Shown piece by piece: positions 43,556 through 52,965 of a stretch of DNA of 64,000 nucleotides; position 1 is the first letter of the stretch; each line of letters begins with the position of its first letter. The notes under the pieces were generated by a model, which saw only the letters and a list, made by a program, of their open reading frames with translations, did not search any database and was not told the DNA's origin. This DNA is from Nocardia abscessus NBRC 100374. Its GTDB lineage: Bacteria > Actinomycetota > Actinomycetes > Mycobacteriales > Mycobacteriaceae. Location of the stretch: positions 60,834-124,833 of the forward strand of contig NZ_BAFP01000101.1 of assembly GCF_000308455.1 (NCBI RefSeq), read 5' to 3'. Position numbers and translations under genes: made by a program.

Positions 43556-44479
43556 TCAGTGGTGGTTCTGCTCGCCGGAGATGGCGTCCTGGGCGGGCGG
43601 TGGGCTGGGCGTATTCAGCGGACCGTGGTCGGAATGCCACAGCGAATGGTGCCGATGCGGCGCGGGCGGAGCGGGCACGACCTTGCGCGTGAGTTCGGCC
43701 TCCGCCGCCGTGAGGACGTGCTCGACGTCCGGTTTTCCCGCGACCAGGTCCTGTACGAAGATCTTCGCGCGGATGACCGGACGGCGATACCGCCGTTCCC
43801 GGACGATGGACCGGTACATCAGACGCCTGCGGTCGCCGTAACGCCAGCGCGCCCAGGGCGCGCCCGGACGGCTCAGCCGCAGCGCACCCACGAACAGCAG
43901 CGGCAGGAAGAACATGCCGAACAAACCCGTCCAGATCTTGCCCTTGGCGATGACGATCGCGGCCAGCGCCAGGTTGACCACGGAGAAAACGACGACGAAG
44001 AGGCGGGCCTCGATGCTCGGATCGTGCCGGAAGTCGTTGATGTCCAGCAGCCACAGCGGGTGGAAACCGAGCAGCAGCAAACCGGTCACCGCGAGCGCGA
44101 CGAACACCGCGTCCACCGACGTGCGCCCTTGCTCCTCCCAGTACACGTCGCGCAGATAGAAGATCAGCGCGAATTCGTCGAGGACCAGCGCGGCGCCCAC
44201 ACCGAAGACGGCCGCGAGAATTCCGGCCGTGGTCGTATCGGCGCTCTGGTACTGGGTGACCATGCCAATGCCCGAAGCGAGCACCAGGATCACCCCGAAC
44301 ACCATGTGATGGACGTGGGTGTCACCGGCCCGCAGGTTGCCCGGCCACCAGCGCACCCGCGCGCGGATCAGCCGCACGCTCACGCGGATGAACAGGAACC
44401 CGACGATGAAGCCGAGGAGAAAGCACAGCAACGGCAGCCGCCCTTGGGCGATCACGTCCTCGTGGAGCCACCGTCGCAT
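43556..44479 (-). CDS. Multi-pass membrane protein of unknown function
   Basis: A 307-residue protein with about six or seven membrane helices in the first 210 residues and a basic, then Pro/His-rich cytosolic tail (VVPAPPAPHRHHSLWHSD). Residues HVHHMVFG in the second helix region and DEFALIFYLRDVYW could be metal- or substrate-contacting. No family was recognised. It is downstream of tex and 256 bases upstream of rplS. Confidence 0.75.
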   Translation of the reverse strand: MRRWLHEDVIAQGRLPLLCFLLGFIVGFLFIRVSVRLIRARVRWWPGNLRAGDTHVHHMVFGVILVLASGIGMVTQYQSADTTTAGILAAVFGVGAALVLDEFALIFYLRDVYWEEQGRTSVDAVFVALAVTGLLLLGFHPLWLLDINDFRHDPSIEARLFVVVFSVVNLALAAIVIAKGKIWTGLFGMFFLPLLFVGALRLSRPGAPWARWRYGDRRRLMYRSIVRERRYRRPVIRAKIFVQDLVAGKPDVEHVLTAAEAELTRKVVPAPPAPHRHHSLWHSDHGPLNTPSPPPAQDAISGEQNHH

Positions 44480-44506
44480 GGCCGCTACTCCCTCCCGTGC
44501 GCCGCG

Positions 44507-46972
44507 CTACTGGCCGAAGCCCGCCCTGCGCAACGCGTCCGCCATCGCGCCGCTCGGTGCGGGCGCGTTGCGGCGCTGATTGCCGCCGCGGTTCTGTGCT
44601 TGATTGCGGCCTTGGCCTTGCTGCTTGTTCTGACCATTCTGCCGCTGCCGCTGCTCGCCCCCGCCGGATCGGCCACCCTGGCCACCCTGGCCGCGCTGCC
44701 GGTTGTCGCCGCCCTTGGCGGGCGCGCCGGGCTCGTCGTCCAGGCGCAGGGTCAGGCCGATGCGCTGGCGGGCCACGTCCACCTCGAGCACCTTCACCTT
44801 GACCACGTCGCCGGACTTCACCACTTCGCGCGGGTCCTTGACGAAGTTGTGCGACATGGCCGAGACGTGCACCAAGCCATCCTGGTGCACACCCACGTCG
44901 ACGAATGCGCCGAACGCCGCCACGTTCGTCACCACGCCCTCGAGCACCATGCCCGGTTTCAGGTCGGCGACCTTCTCCACGCCCGCGGCGAACTCGGCGG
45001 TCTTGAACTCCGGGCGCGGGTCACGGCCCGGCTTCTCCAGCTCGGCGATGATGTCGGTGACGGTGGGGACACCGAAGCGCTCGTCGGTGAAATCCCCGGC
45101 GCACAGCGAGCGCAGCACCGTGGTGTTGCCGATGACCTCCGCGACGGGACGACCGGTCGTTTCCAGGATGCGCCGCACCACCGGATACGCCTCGGGGTGC
45201 ACCGCGGAGGTGTCCAGCGGATCGTCGCCGCCGCGGATGCGCAGGAAGCCCGCGCACTGTTCGAACGCCTTCGGGCCCAGGCGCGGCACGTCGAGCAGCG
45301 CGGTCCGGCTGCGGAACGGGCCGTTCTGATCCCGATGCGCCACGATGCTCTCCGCCACCGAGCCCGCGATGCCGGACACCCGGGACAGCAGCGGCACCGA
45401 GGCCGTGTTCACGTCGACGCCGACCGCGTTCACCGCGTCCTCGACCACCGCGCCCAGCGAGCGGGCCAGCAGCGATTCGGACACATCGTGCTGGTACTGG
45501 CCGACACCGATGGATTTCGGGTCGATCTTCACCAGTTCGGCCAGCGGGTCCTGCAGCCGCCGCGCGATCGACACCGCGCCGCGCAACGACACGTCCATGT
45601 CGGGCAACTCCTGCGAGGCGTAGGCCGACGCGGAGTACACCGAGGCGCCCGCCTCGGACACCACGATCTTGGTCGGCTTGTTCTCCGGAATGCGGGAGAT
45701 CAGCTCGGCGGCAAGGGCATCGGTCTCGCGCGAGGCGGTGCCGTTGCCGATGGCGATGAGTTCGACGCCGAACCTGGCGACCAGCGCGCCGAGCACGGCC
45801 AGCGACTTCTCGGTCTGACCCTGCGGTTTGTGCGGGTAGATCACCTCGGTGGCGACCACCTTGCCGGTGGCGTCGACCACCGCGACCTTCACGCCGGTGC
45901 GGTAGCCGGGGTCCAGGCCCATCGTCGTGCGGGTGCCCGCGGGCGCGGCGAGCAGCAGGTCGCGCAGGTTCGTGGCGAAGACGTCGACCGCGTCCTTCTC
46001 CGCCGCCTGCCGCAACCGCATCCTGGTGTCGATGCCGAGGCTGACTTGCAGCTTGGTCCGCCAGGCCCAGCGCACGGTGTCCAGCAGCCAGGAGTCGGCG
46101 GGCCTGCCCCGGTCGGCGATGCCGAAGCGGGCGGCGATGCGGCCCTCGTAGATGGTGCGCTCGCCCGGCTGCGGCTCCTCGGTGTGCGGTTCGAGGTGCA
46201 GCGTGAGCACCTCCTCCTTCTCCCCGCGCAGCAGCGCGAGAATGCGGTGGGAGGGCAGCTTGTCGAACGGCTCGCTGAAGTCGAAGTAGTCGGCGAACTT
46301 CGCGCCCGCCTCCTCCTTGCCCGCGCGCACGGTCGAGGTGACCTGGCCGCGGTTCCACATCAGCTCGCGCAGTTCGCCGACCAGGTCGGCGTCCTCGGCG
46401 AATCGTTCGACCAGGATGGCGCGCGCGCCGTCGAGCTGCTCGGCCGTGTACTGCGCGGGATCGGTGTTCGGGTCCTGGATCAGGGCGTCGGCCACCGGCT
46501 CGTGCCCGGCCTCGCGCGCGATCTGCGCCTTCGTGCGCCGCTTCGGCTTGTACGGCAGGTAGATGTCCTCGAGCCGGGCCTTGGTCTCGGCGAGCAGGAT
46601 CTGCCGGTGCAGGGCGTCGTCGAGTTTGCCCTGGCCGCGGATCGATTCGACGATCGCGGCGCGGCGCTCGTCGAGTTCGCGCAGGTAGTGCAGACGCTCG
46701 TCGAGCAGGCGCAGCTGCGCGTCGTCCAGCCCGCCGGTGACCTCCTTGCGGTACCGGGCGATGAACGGCACCGTCGAGCCACCGTCGAGGAGCTCGACGG
46801 CGGCGCGCACCTGTGTCTCACGCACCGCGAGTTCCTCGGCGATGCGACGGTTCACGCTGGCTGGGCCCGCGGCGTCGGAGCGTGGCACGGCGGGTGTGGA
46901 CTCTGCACTGGCAGTCTCGGGCGCTGTCGTCACGTCCGAGACACTACCGTCGCCGCCTGACAGGCGATCCAC
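44507..46972 (-). CDS. Tex-family RNA-binding transcription accessory protein
   Basis: An 821-residue S1 RNA-binding protein associated with RNA polymerase. The order is an N-terminal Tex helical domain (PFIARYRKEVTGGLDD), a YqgF/RNase H-like domain (LGLDPGYRTGVKVAVVD), helix-hairpin-helix motifs and an S1 domain (about residues 665-740). An unusual Gly/Gln/Asn/Arg-rich tail of about 60 residues follows (GQGGQGGRSGGGEQRQRQNG...), ending in MADALRRAGFGQ. GTG 46972 is used, and GTG 46933 is an alternative. Confidence 0.92.
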   Translation of the reverse strand: MDRLSGGDGSVSDVTTAPETASAESTPAVPRSDAAGPASVNRRIAEELAVRETQVRAAVELLDGGSTVPFIARYRKEVTGGLDDAQLRLLDERLHYLRELDERRAAIVESIRGQGKLDDALHRQILLAETKARLEDIYLPYKPKRRTKAQIAREAGHEPVADALIQDPNTDPAQYTAEQLDGARAILVERFAEDADLVGELRELMWNRGQVTSTVRAGKEEAGAKFADYFDFSEPFDKLPSHRILALLRGEKEEVLTLHLEPHTEEPQPGERTIYEGRIAARFGIADRGRPADSWLLDTVRWAWRTKLQVSLGIDTRMRLRQAAEKDAVDVFATNLRDLLLAAPAGTRTTMGLDPGYRTGVKVAVVDATGKVVATEVIYPHKPQGQTEKSLAVLGALVARFGVELIAIGNGTASRETDALAAELISRIPENKPTKIVVSEAGASVYSASAYASQELPDMDVSLRGAVSIARRLQDPLAELVKIDPKSIGVGQYQHDVSESLLARSLGAVVEDAVNAVGVDVNTASVPLLSRVSGIAGSVAESIVAHRDQNGPFRSRTALLDVPRLGPKAFEQCAGFLRIRGGDDPLDTSAVHPEAYPVVRRILETTGRPVAEVIGNTTVLRSLCAGDFTDERFGVPTVTDIIAELEKPGRDPRPEFKTAEFAAGVEKVADLKPGMVLEGVVTNVAAFGAFVDVGVHQDGLVHVSAMSHNFVKDPREVVKSGDVVKVKVLEVDVARQRIGLTLRLDDEPGAPAKGGDNRQRGQGGQGGRSGGGEQRQRQNGQNKQQGQGRNQAQNRGGNQRRNAPAPSGAMADALRRAGFGQ

Positions 46973-46993
46973 GCCCAGGTGAACCTCCTCACC

Positions 46994-48634
46994 TCAGCTG
47001 TCGCCCAGGCCGAGTAGCCGCCGCGACAGCTCCCGCATCTCGGCCTTGCGGATCTTGCCGGTAACCGTCATCGGGAACTCCTCGACCACGTGCACGTAGC
47101 GGGGGATCTTGAAGTGCGCCAGCTTGCCGGTGGCGAACTCGCGCACCGCCGCTGCGTCCAACGGCGTTGTCCCCTGGCGCATCCGGACCCAGGCCATCAG
47201 CTCCTCGCCGTATTTCGGATCGGGTACCCCGATCACCTGCGCGTCCAGGATGTCGGGGTGGGTGTAGAGGAATTCCTCGATCTCGCGCGGGTAGATGTTC
47301 TCCCCGCCGCGGATGACCATGTCCTTGATCCGGCCGGTGATGGCCAGGTACCCCTCGTCGTCCATCACGCCGATATCGCCGGTGTGCATCCAGCGGGCGG
47401 CATCGATGACCTCGGCGGTCTTGTCCGGATCGTCCCAGTAGCCGAGCATCACCGAGTAACCGCGGGTGCACAGTTCGCCCGGTTCGCCGCGCGGCACCGT
47501 GAGACCCGTTGCGGGATCGACGATCTTGACCTCCAGGTGCGGCCCGACCCGGCCGACCGTGGCGGTGCGCCGGTCGACGCCGTCGTCGCGACGGGTCTGG
47601 GTGCTGACCGGAGACGTCTCGGTCATGCCGTAGCAGATGCACACCTCGCGCATGCCCATCCGGTCGATCACCCGCTTCATCACCTCCACCGGGCAGGGCG
47701 AGCCCGCCATGATCCCGGTGCGCAGCGTGGACAGCTGCACGGTGGCCGAATCCAGTTCGGCGAGCATGTCGATGAACATCGTCGGCACGCCGTAGAGGGA
47801 GGTGCAGCGCTCCGCCTCGACCGCCGCCAAGGCCGCTTTCGGGTCGAACGACGGCGACGGGATCACGATGGCCGCGGCGTGGCTCGTGCTCGCGAGGTTG
47901 CCCATGACCATTCCGAAACAGTGATAGAAGGGCGTCGGAACGCAGATCCGGTCCTGTTCGGTGTATCCGCACAGCTCGCCGACAAAGTAGCCGTTGTTCA
48001 GGATGTTGTGGTGGCTGAGCGTGGCGCCCTTCGGGAAGCCCGTTGTGCCGGAGGTGTACTGGATGTTGATCGGGTCGTCGGCCGACAGACGCGCGCCGAG
48101 CGCGGCCAGCCGGTCGGCGTCGATCTCGGTGCGGGACAGCTCGTCCCACTCGGGTGTGCCCAGCACGAGCACCTGCGCCAACTCCGGGCATTTCGGGCGG
48201 ACCCGCTCGATCATCGCGACGTAGTCCGAGGACTTGAACCGCTCGGCCGCGATGAGCATCCGCACGCCCGCCTGGCGCAGCACGTACTCCAGTTCGCTGG
48301 TGCGGTAGGCCGGGTTGACGGTGACCAGGATCGCGCCGATCTTCGCCGTGGCGTATTGCACGTGGAACCATTCCGCGCAGTTCGGCGCCCAGATGCCGAC
48401 CCGGTCTCCCTTGCCGATGCCCTGTCCGGCGAGGCCGCAGGCCAGGGCGTCGACCGCGGCGCCGAGTTCCCGATATGTCCAGCGACGTCCGGTCGGGCGG
48501 TCCACCAATGCTTCCCGCTCCGGGAACGCCGCCACCGCCCGATCGAGATTGCCGCCGATGGTGTCGCCGAGCAGCGGGATTTCGGACACGCCGGAGGCGT
48601 AGCTGGGCACGGGCGGCTGCGCGGCCGGCGTCAT
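46994..48634 (-). CDS. AMP-binding fatty-acyl-CoA synthetase (FadD35-like)
   Basis: A 546-residue adenylate-forming enzyme. It has the P-loop YTSGTTGFPKGATLSH, YGMTETSPVS, the hinge GYWDDPDKTAE...WMHTGDIG, the GRIKDMVIRGGENIYPREIE core and the catalytic Lys in TGKIRK. It activates a carboxylic acid to acyl-CoA, and chain-length preference is unknown. Its start overlaps the stop of the upstream AMP-ligase gene (ATGA). Confidence 0.9.
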   Translation of the reverse strand: MTPAAQPPVPSYASGVSEIPLLGDTIGGNLDRAVAAFPEREALVDRPTGRRWTYRELGAAVDALACGLAGQGIGKGDRVGIWAPNCAEWFHVQYATAKIGAILVTVNPAYRTSELEYVLRQAGVRMLIAAERFKSSDYVAMIERVRPKCPELAQVLVLGTPEWDELSRTEIDADRLAALGARLSADDPINIQYTSGTTGFPKGATLSHHNILNNGYFVGELCGYTEQDRICVPTPFYHCFGMVMGNLASTSHAAAIVIPSPSFDPKAALAAVEAERCTSLYGVPTMFIDMLAELDSATVQLSTLRTGIMAGSPCPVEVMKRVIDRMGMREVCICYGMTETSPVSTQTRRDDGVDRRTATVGRVGPHLEVKIVDPATGLTVPRGEPGELCTRGYSVMLGYWDDPDKTAEVIDAARWMHTGDIGVMDDEGYLAITGRIKDMVIRGGENIYPREIEEFLYTHPDILDAQVIGVPDPKYGEELMAWVRMRQGTTPLDAAAVREFATGKLAHFKIPRYVHVVEEFPMTVTGKIRKAEMRELSRRLLGLGDS

Positions 48635-50265
48635 CGAGCACCGCCCTGCCGCAGCACGAACCGCTGTACCTTGCCGCTGGGCGTCTTCGGCAGGCTCGGC
48701 ACGAAGTGGACCTTGCGCGGGTAGGCGTGTGCGGCGAACTTCTTCTTCACCAAGTTCTGCAACTCGGCTTCCAGATCGGTGCCGCCCGAAGCTCCCTCGC
48801 GCAGCACGACGAACGCCTCCAGGACTTCGCCGCGCAGTTCGTCCGGCATGCCCACCACGGCCGCCTCGGCGACCCGCTCGTGCAGCACCAGCACGCTCTC
48901 CACCTCGAACGGGCCGATGCGGTAGCCCGCCATGATGATCACGTCGTCGTCGCGGGAGGAGAAGCGGAAGAAGCCGTCCGCGTCCTGCGAGCCCGCGTCA
49001 CCGGTGAGATACCAGCGGCCGTCGGCGGTGTAACGCGAAGCGGTGCGGTCCGGGGCGTCGAGATAGCCGCGGAACCACAGCAGCGGGCTGCGTTCGGTGT
49101 CGATCGCGACCCGGCCCAATTCGCCGGTGGGAGCGACGACGTCGGCGTCGTCGGCGAGCACGGCGCAGGTCCAGCCCGGCAGCGAGCGGCCCATTGATCC
49201 CGCGGGAGTCTCGGTGTCGAGGTCTTCGTGCCAGGCGTTGCAGATGACCATGCCGTGCTCGGTCTGGCCGTAGTGGTCGCGCACGGCGACGCCCAGGTAC
49301 TCGACGGACCAGGCGACTACCTCGGGGGTCAGCGGCTCTCCGGCCGAGGAGGCGCGGCGCAACCGGGAGTGCACGGGCGGCGTGGTGCTGTCGGCGCGCA
49401 GCGCGCGATAGACCGTCGGGGCGGCGGCGAAGTTGGTGACGCCGAAGGTCTCCAGCACCTGCCAGGTCAGCGGGGCGGAGAAGCCCGCGTGCAGCAGGAT
49501 GCTGCGGGTGCCGGTGGCCAGCGGGGCGAGGATGGCGTAGTAGAGGCCGTAGGCCCAGCCCGGATCGGCGGCGTTCCAGAAGACGTCGTCGGGCCGGACG
49601 TCCAGCGCGAATTCCTGGTACGCGTGGAAGGATGCGAGCGCGCGCAGTGGAATCGGGACGCCCTTGGGCGTGCCCGTGGTGCCGCTGGTGAACAGTTGGA
49701 CGAGCAGTCCGTCGCCGCCCACCGCGACGGGACGAGCGTGCGGGTGAGTGGCCGAATGACTGTCGAGCAGGTCGTTCATCGCCAGCGTCCCCTGGGGGAC
49801 CTCCGCGCCGGCGACGATCAAGCGCCAGGGTGGGTCCGCGGGCAGATCCGGCCCGGGCGCCAGCTTCGCCGCCTGGTCGGCGTCGGCGATGACGAGCGAG
49901 GCCCGGCTCGCGTGCAACCGCAGGGCGATGGCGGGCGACGCGAACGCGGTGAACAGCGGAACGTGCACCGCGCCGCGGCGCCAGATGCCGAGCAGAGCGA
50001 CCACCAGGTCCGCCGACTTCGCCATCAGGGTCGCGACCCGGTCGCCGGGTTCGACGCCGAGTTCGGCGAGTGCCGCGGCGCAGCGAGCGGAGCGTTCGCG
50101 CAGTTCGCCGTAGGTGAGGTCGGTCGAGGACAGGTCGGCTTCGACGATCGTGAAGGCGATCCCGTCGGCCGGGTGCCGATCGCACAGCAGGTCGGCGGCT
50201 GATGCGTCACCGCGGTCGTAACAGTCCAGCAGTTCGCGCACCCGCTGATTCGGATCGGTGCCCAT
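48631..50265 (-). CDS. Second AMP-binding acyl-CoA synthetase
   Basis: A 544-residue enzyme from ATG 50265 with a GAGGAGAA ribosome site. Motifs: LFTSGTTGTPKGVPIP, DHYGQTEHGMVI, WYLTGDAGSQD, SRDDDVIIMAGYRIGPFEVE and TPSGKVQRF. The architecture resembles acyl/acetyl-CoA synthetases of the AcsM/medium-chain type. It overlaps the next ligase gene by four bases. A divergent GAF-LuxR regulator lies 99 bases upstream and probably controls both. Confidence 0.9.
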   Translation of the reverse strand: MGTDPNQRVRELLDCYDRGDASAADLLCDRHPADGIAFTIVEADLSSTDLTYGELRERSARCAAALAELGVEPGDRVATLMAKSADLVVALLGIWRRGAVHVPLFTAFASPAIALRLHASRASLVIADADQAAKLAPGPDLPADPPWRLIVAGAEVPQGTLAMNDLLDSHSATHPHARPVAVGGDGLLVQLFTSGTTGTPKGVPIPLRALASFHAYQEFALDVRPDDVFWNAADPGWAYGLYYAILAPLATGTRSILLHAGFSAPLTWQVLETFGVTNFAAAPTVYRALRADSTTPPVHSRLRRASSAGEPLTPEVVAWSVEYLGVAVRDHYGQTEHGMVICNAWHEDLDTETPAGSMGRSLPGWTCAVLADDADVVAPTGELGRVAIDTERSPLLWFRGYLDAPDRTASRYTADGRWYLTGDAGSQDADGFFRFSSRDDDVIIMAGYRIGPFEVESVLVLHERVAEAAVVGMPDELRGEVLEAFVVLREGASGGTDLEAELQNLVKKKFAAHAYPRKVHFVPSLPKTPSGKVQRFVLRQGGAR

Positions 50266-50302
50266 CTTCGGTTCTCCTCGTTGTGTGATCCAGCGCAACC
50301 CG

Positions 50303-50329
50303 GGTGTGCAATAGGATGTGGGTCACACC
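50303..50329. promoter_or_regulatory. Inverted repeat in divergent promoter of acyl-CoA synthetase/LuxR genes
   Basis: GGTGTG (50303-50308) and CACACC (50324-50329) form a 6-bp inverted repeat with a 15-base spacer in the 99-base divergent region. The arm length is short, so this is only a candidate operator. Confidence 0.3.
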
Positions 50330-50364
50330 GCCCCCGCCACTACCCCCGAAAAGGGGTGAGTCTC

Positions 50365-51216
50365 GTGACCCACACCGCTCTGCTGCGTCCGCGCGACAGC
50401 GACGCCCTGCGTGCCGAGATCCGGTGGGTGGCCGGCACCGCGGGCGTGCCGGTGGCCTTCGGTGGCGAAGTGCACGGCGACGCGCTGCTGCTGTCGGAGT
50501 TCGTCGGCACGCTGACCAACGGCCTGCGCGGCCTGGCCGTCGTGCGGACGTCGGGGCTGGGGGGCCGCGTGATGGAATCCGGGCGGCCCGCCGCGGTCTC
50601 CGACTATCGCCGCGCCTCCTCGATCACCCACGACTACGACGGGCCGGTCTCCGGCGAGGGCATCCGCTCCGTGCTCGCCGTCCCCGTCGTGGTGGACCAG
50701 CGCTCACGCGCGGTGCTCTACGCCGCGACCAGGGGCCTCAGCCCGCTGGGCGACCGCACCGCGGATCTCGTCGTCCAGGCCGGGCGCCGCCTGGCCACCG
50801 AGATCGCCATTCGCGACGAGGTCGACCGTCGCGTGCGCCTGCTGGAGCTGGCCGCGCCGTCGGCCGAGGCCGCTCCGGCCATCGCCGAGGAACTGCGCGA
50901 CATCCACGCCGAACTCCGCGGCATGGCGCGCTCGGCCGAGGACGATCGGTTGCGCGGACGCCTGCACGCGGTGTGCGAACGACTCACCCGGGTCATGGCA
51001 GGCGAACCGCACCCCGACAGCCCCCGCCTGTCCCGCCGCGAACTCGACGCGCTCTCCCAGATCGCCTTGGGTTGCACCAACCAGGAAGCGGCGCAACGTC
51101 TCTCGCTCGGCCCGGAAACCGTGAAGAGCTACCTGCGCAACGCGATGGTCAAACTCGACGCCCACTCCCGCCACGAGGCGGTGGTAGCGGCCCGCCGTCA
51201 CGGCTTGCTGCCCTGA
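50365..51216 (+). CDS. GAF domain-LuxR-type transcriptional regulator
   Basis: A 283-residue protein from GTG 50365, with AAGGGG eight bases upstream. GTG 50356 is the alternative. Residues about 20-150 form a GAF-like sensor (RSVLAVPVVVDQRSRAVLYAATRG), followed by a helical linker. Residues about 225-283 form a LuxR HTH (LSRRELDALSQIALGCTNQEAAQRLSLGPETVKSYLRNAM). Similar regulators control adjacent acyl-CoA synthetases in nocardiae. The ligand is unknown. Confidence 0.88.
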   Translation: MTHTALLRPRDSDALRAEIRWVAGTAGVPVAFGGEVHGDALLLSEFVGTLTNGLRGLAVVRTSGLGGRVMESGRPAAVSDYRRASSITHDYDGPVSGEGIRSVLAVPVVVDQRSRAVLYAATRGLSPLGDRTADLVVQAGRRLATEIAIRDEVDRRVRLLELAAPSAEAAPAIAEELRDIHAELRGMARSAEDDRLRGRLHAVCERLTRVMAGEPHPDSPRLSRRELDALSQIALGCTNQEAAQRLSLGPETVKSYLRNAMVKLDAHSRHEAVVAARRHGLLP

Positions 51217-51322
51217 GACGTGGTTGTCACGTCCACGGCTCTGCAGTGTCCGATACCGCGATCCGGTCTCTGATGTCCCGTCAGGACGCCGGACGGAGAT
51301 AGGCGAGCAAGTTCGACGACGT

Positions 51323-52030
51323 CTAATGCCGCGGCCCGGCCCCCTCGTTGCGATCCACGAGCAGGTCCGGGCGGCGTTCGCGGGTGCGGGCGAGAGATTG
51401 CTCACGCCGCCAGGCGGCCACCTTCGCGTGGTCGCCGGAAAGCAGGATCGGCGGGACGTCGAGGCCGCGCCAAGAGACCGGGCGGGTGTAGCTGGGGCCT
51501 TCGAGCAATCCGTCGGAGAACGAATCCTCCTGATGGGACTGCTGGTTGCCGAGGACGCCGGGCAGCAGCCGGACCACGGCCTCGGTCATCACCAGCACGG
51601 CCGCCTCGCCGCCGATCAGCACGTAGTCGCCGATGCTGACCTCCTCCACCCGAACGCGGCGGGCGGCGTCATCGAAGACGCGCTGGTCGATGCCCTCGTA
51701 GCGGCCGCAGGCGAAGACCAGATGCTCCTCGGCGGCCCAGCGGTGCGCTGTGTCCTGGGTGAACGGCACACCCGCCGGGGTCGGCACCACGAGCAGCGCG
51801 TCGTCGGGACACACCTCGTCGAGCGCGTCGCCCCAGACGGTCGGCTTCATGACCATGCCGGGCCCACCGCCGTAGGGGGCGTCGTCGACCGACTTGTGCA
51901 CGTCGTGCGTCCAACGGCGCAGGTCGTGCACGGTGAGCGAGATCAGTCCCTTGTCGATCGCCTTACCGAGCAGAGCCGTGCGCAGCGGCTCCAGGTACTC
52001 CGGGAAGATCGTGACGACGTCGAGTTTCAT
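51323..52030 (-). CDS. trmD: tRNA (guanine37-N1)-methyltransferase
   Basis: A 235-residue SPOUT-class enzyme that makes m1G37 to prevent frameshifting. It has MKLDVVTIFPEY, DDAPYGGGPGMVMKP, CGRYEGIDQRV and IGDYVLIGGEAAVLVM. The SAM-binding trefoil knot is intact. Convergent with the LuxR gene. Confidence 0.96.
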   Translation of the reverse strand: MKLDVVTIFPEYLEPLRTALLGKAIDKGLISLTVHDLRRWTHDVHKSVDDAPYGGGPGMVMKPTVWGDALDEVCPDDALLVVPTPAGVPFTQDTAHRWAAEEHLVFACGRYEGIDQRVFDDAARRVRVEEVSIGDYVLIGGEAAVLVMTEAVVRLLPGVLGNQQSHQEDSFSDGLLEGPSYTRPVSWRGLDVPPILLSGDHAKVAAWRREQSLARTRERRPDLLVDRNEGAGPRH

Positions 52031-52103
52031 GCCTGTCTCCTGTCGCCGCCGGGCCGCGCCTCGTCGGCCGGGCGAGCGCCACCCGATCGGGTGAGCGACC
52101 GCC

Positions 52104-52628
52104 TCATTCCGGGTCGAGCAGACCTTCGGGCGGATCGATCACGATGACGCCCTCGGCGAGCGACACCGTGGGCACGATGGCGGTGACGAAGGGGATCAGG
52201 ATCTCCCGCCCGTCGTCGGCGGCGCGCACCTCGAGCAGCTCACCGGCCGCGGAATGCAGCACTTCGCGCACGGCCCCGACCACGGTGCCGTCGGTGAGCC
52301 GGACCTCCAGCCCCTCCAGCTCGTGGTCGTAGAACTCGTCCGGGTCCTCGGACGGCGGGAGGTCGGCACTGTCGACCAGGAACAGCATGCCGCGCAGCGC
52401 GTCGGCGGCGGCGCGGTCGGCCACCCCGGCCAGGAACACCAGAAGCCGGCCCGAGTGCTCCCGGGCCGACTCCACGGTGAACTCACGGACCTCCGCCGCT
52501 CGCGGCAGCCGGCCCCGCAACGTGACGCCGGGCGCGAAACGCGCCTCGGGCTCGTCGGTGCGTATCTCGACGACGAGTTCGCCGCGCACACCGTGCGACT
52601 TGGCGACCCGCCCGACGACGAGTTCCAT
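52104..52628 (-). CDS. rimM: 16S rRNA processing protein RimM
   Basis: A 174-residue 30S assembly factor acting near S19 and helix 31/33b. The N-terminal part is VGRVAKSHGVRGELVVE (beta-barrel), and the C-terminal PRC-like domain has DEFYDHELEGLEV, LLEV and IPFVTAIVPTVSLAEGVIVI. Its start is adjacent to the khpA stop. Confidence 0.94.
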   Translation of the reverse strand: MELVVGRVAKSHGVRGELVVEIRTDEPEARFAPGVTLRGRLPRAAEVREFTVESAREHSGRLLVFLAGVADRAAADALRGMLFLVDSADLPPSEDPDEFYDHELEGLEVRLTDGTVVGAVREVLHSAAGELLEVRAADDGREILIPFVTAIVPTVSLAEGVIVIDPPEGLLDPE

Positions 52629-52871
52629 CTACTGGTCGGTGTCGACCACGTCGACCCGGATCCCCCGGCCACCGATACCGGCGACGAGGGTGCGCAGCGC
52701 GGTCGCGGTCCGTCCGCCGCGGCCGATCACCTTGCCCAGGTCATCGGGATGCACGTGCACCTCGACGGTGCGTCCGCGGCGGCCGGTGATCAGCTCGACG
52801 CGCACGTCCTCCGGATTGGCGACGATGCCGCGCACCAAGTGCTCGACGGCATCGGCGACGACGGCACTCAC
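52629..52871 (-). CDS. khpA: KH-domain RNA-binding protein (KhpA, Rv2908c-like)
   Basis: An 80-residue single KH domain with the GKVIGRGGRTATALRTLV motif (GxxG loop). Together with a partner KhpB it binds small RNAs and mRNAs in many Gram-positives. Between rpsP and rimM as in mycobacteria. GTG 52871 start. Confidence 0.92.
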   Translation of the reverse strand: MSAVVADAVEHLVRGIVANPEDVRVELITGRRGRTVEVHVHPDDLGKVIGRGGRTATALRTLVAGIGGRGIRVDVVDTDQ

Positions 52872-52965
52872 TGCTCCATCACCTCGAGACGCGACTCACC
52901 CGTCGTCGGGGCCGGTCTGTGGACGGCTCGCGACGGGTAGGGGGTGGACGGGTAACGCCCGCTCA

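Noticed and set aside
43016..46960. 1,314-codon plus-strand frame
   Set aside because: It is antisense to the L19, membrane-protein and tex genes. The His/Arg/Gln-rich product is the usual shadow of high-GC genes.
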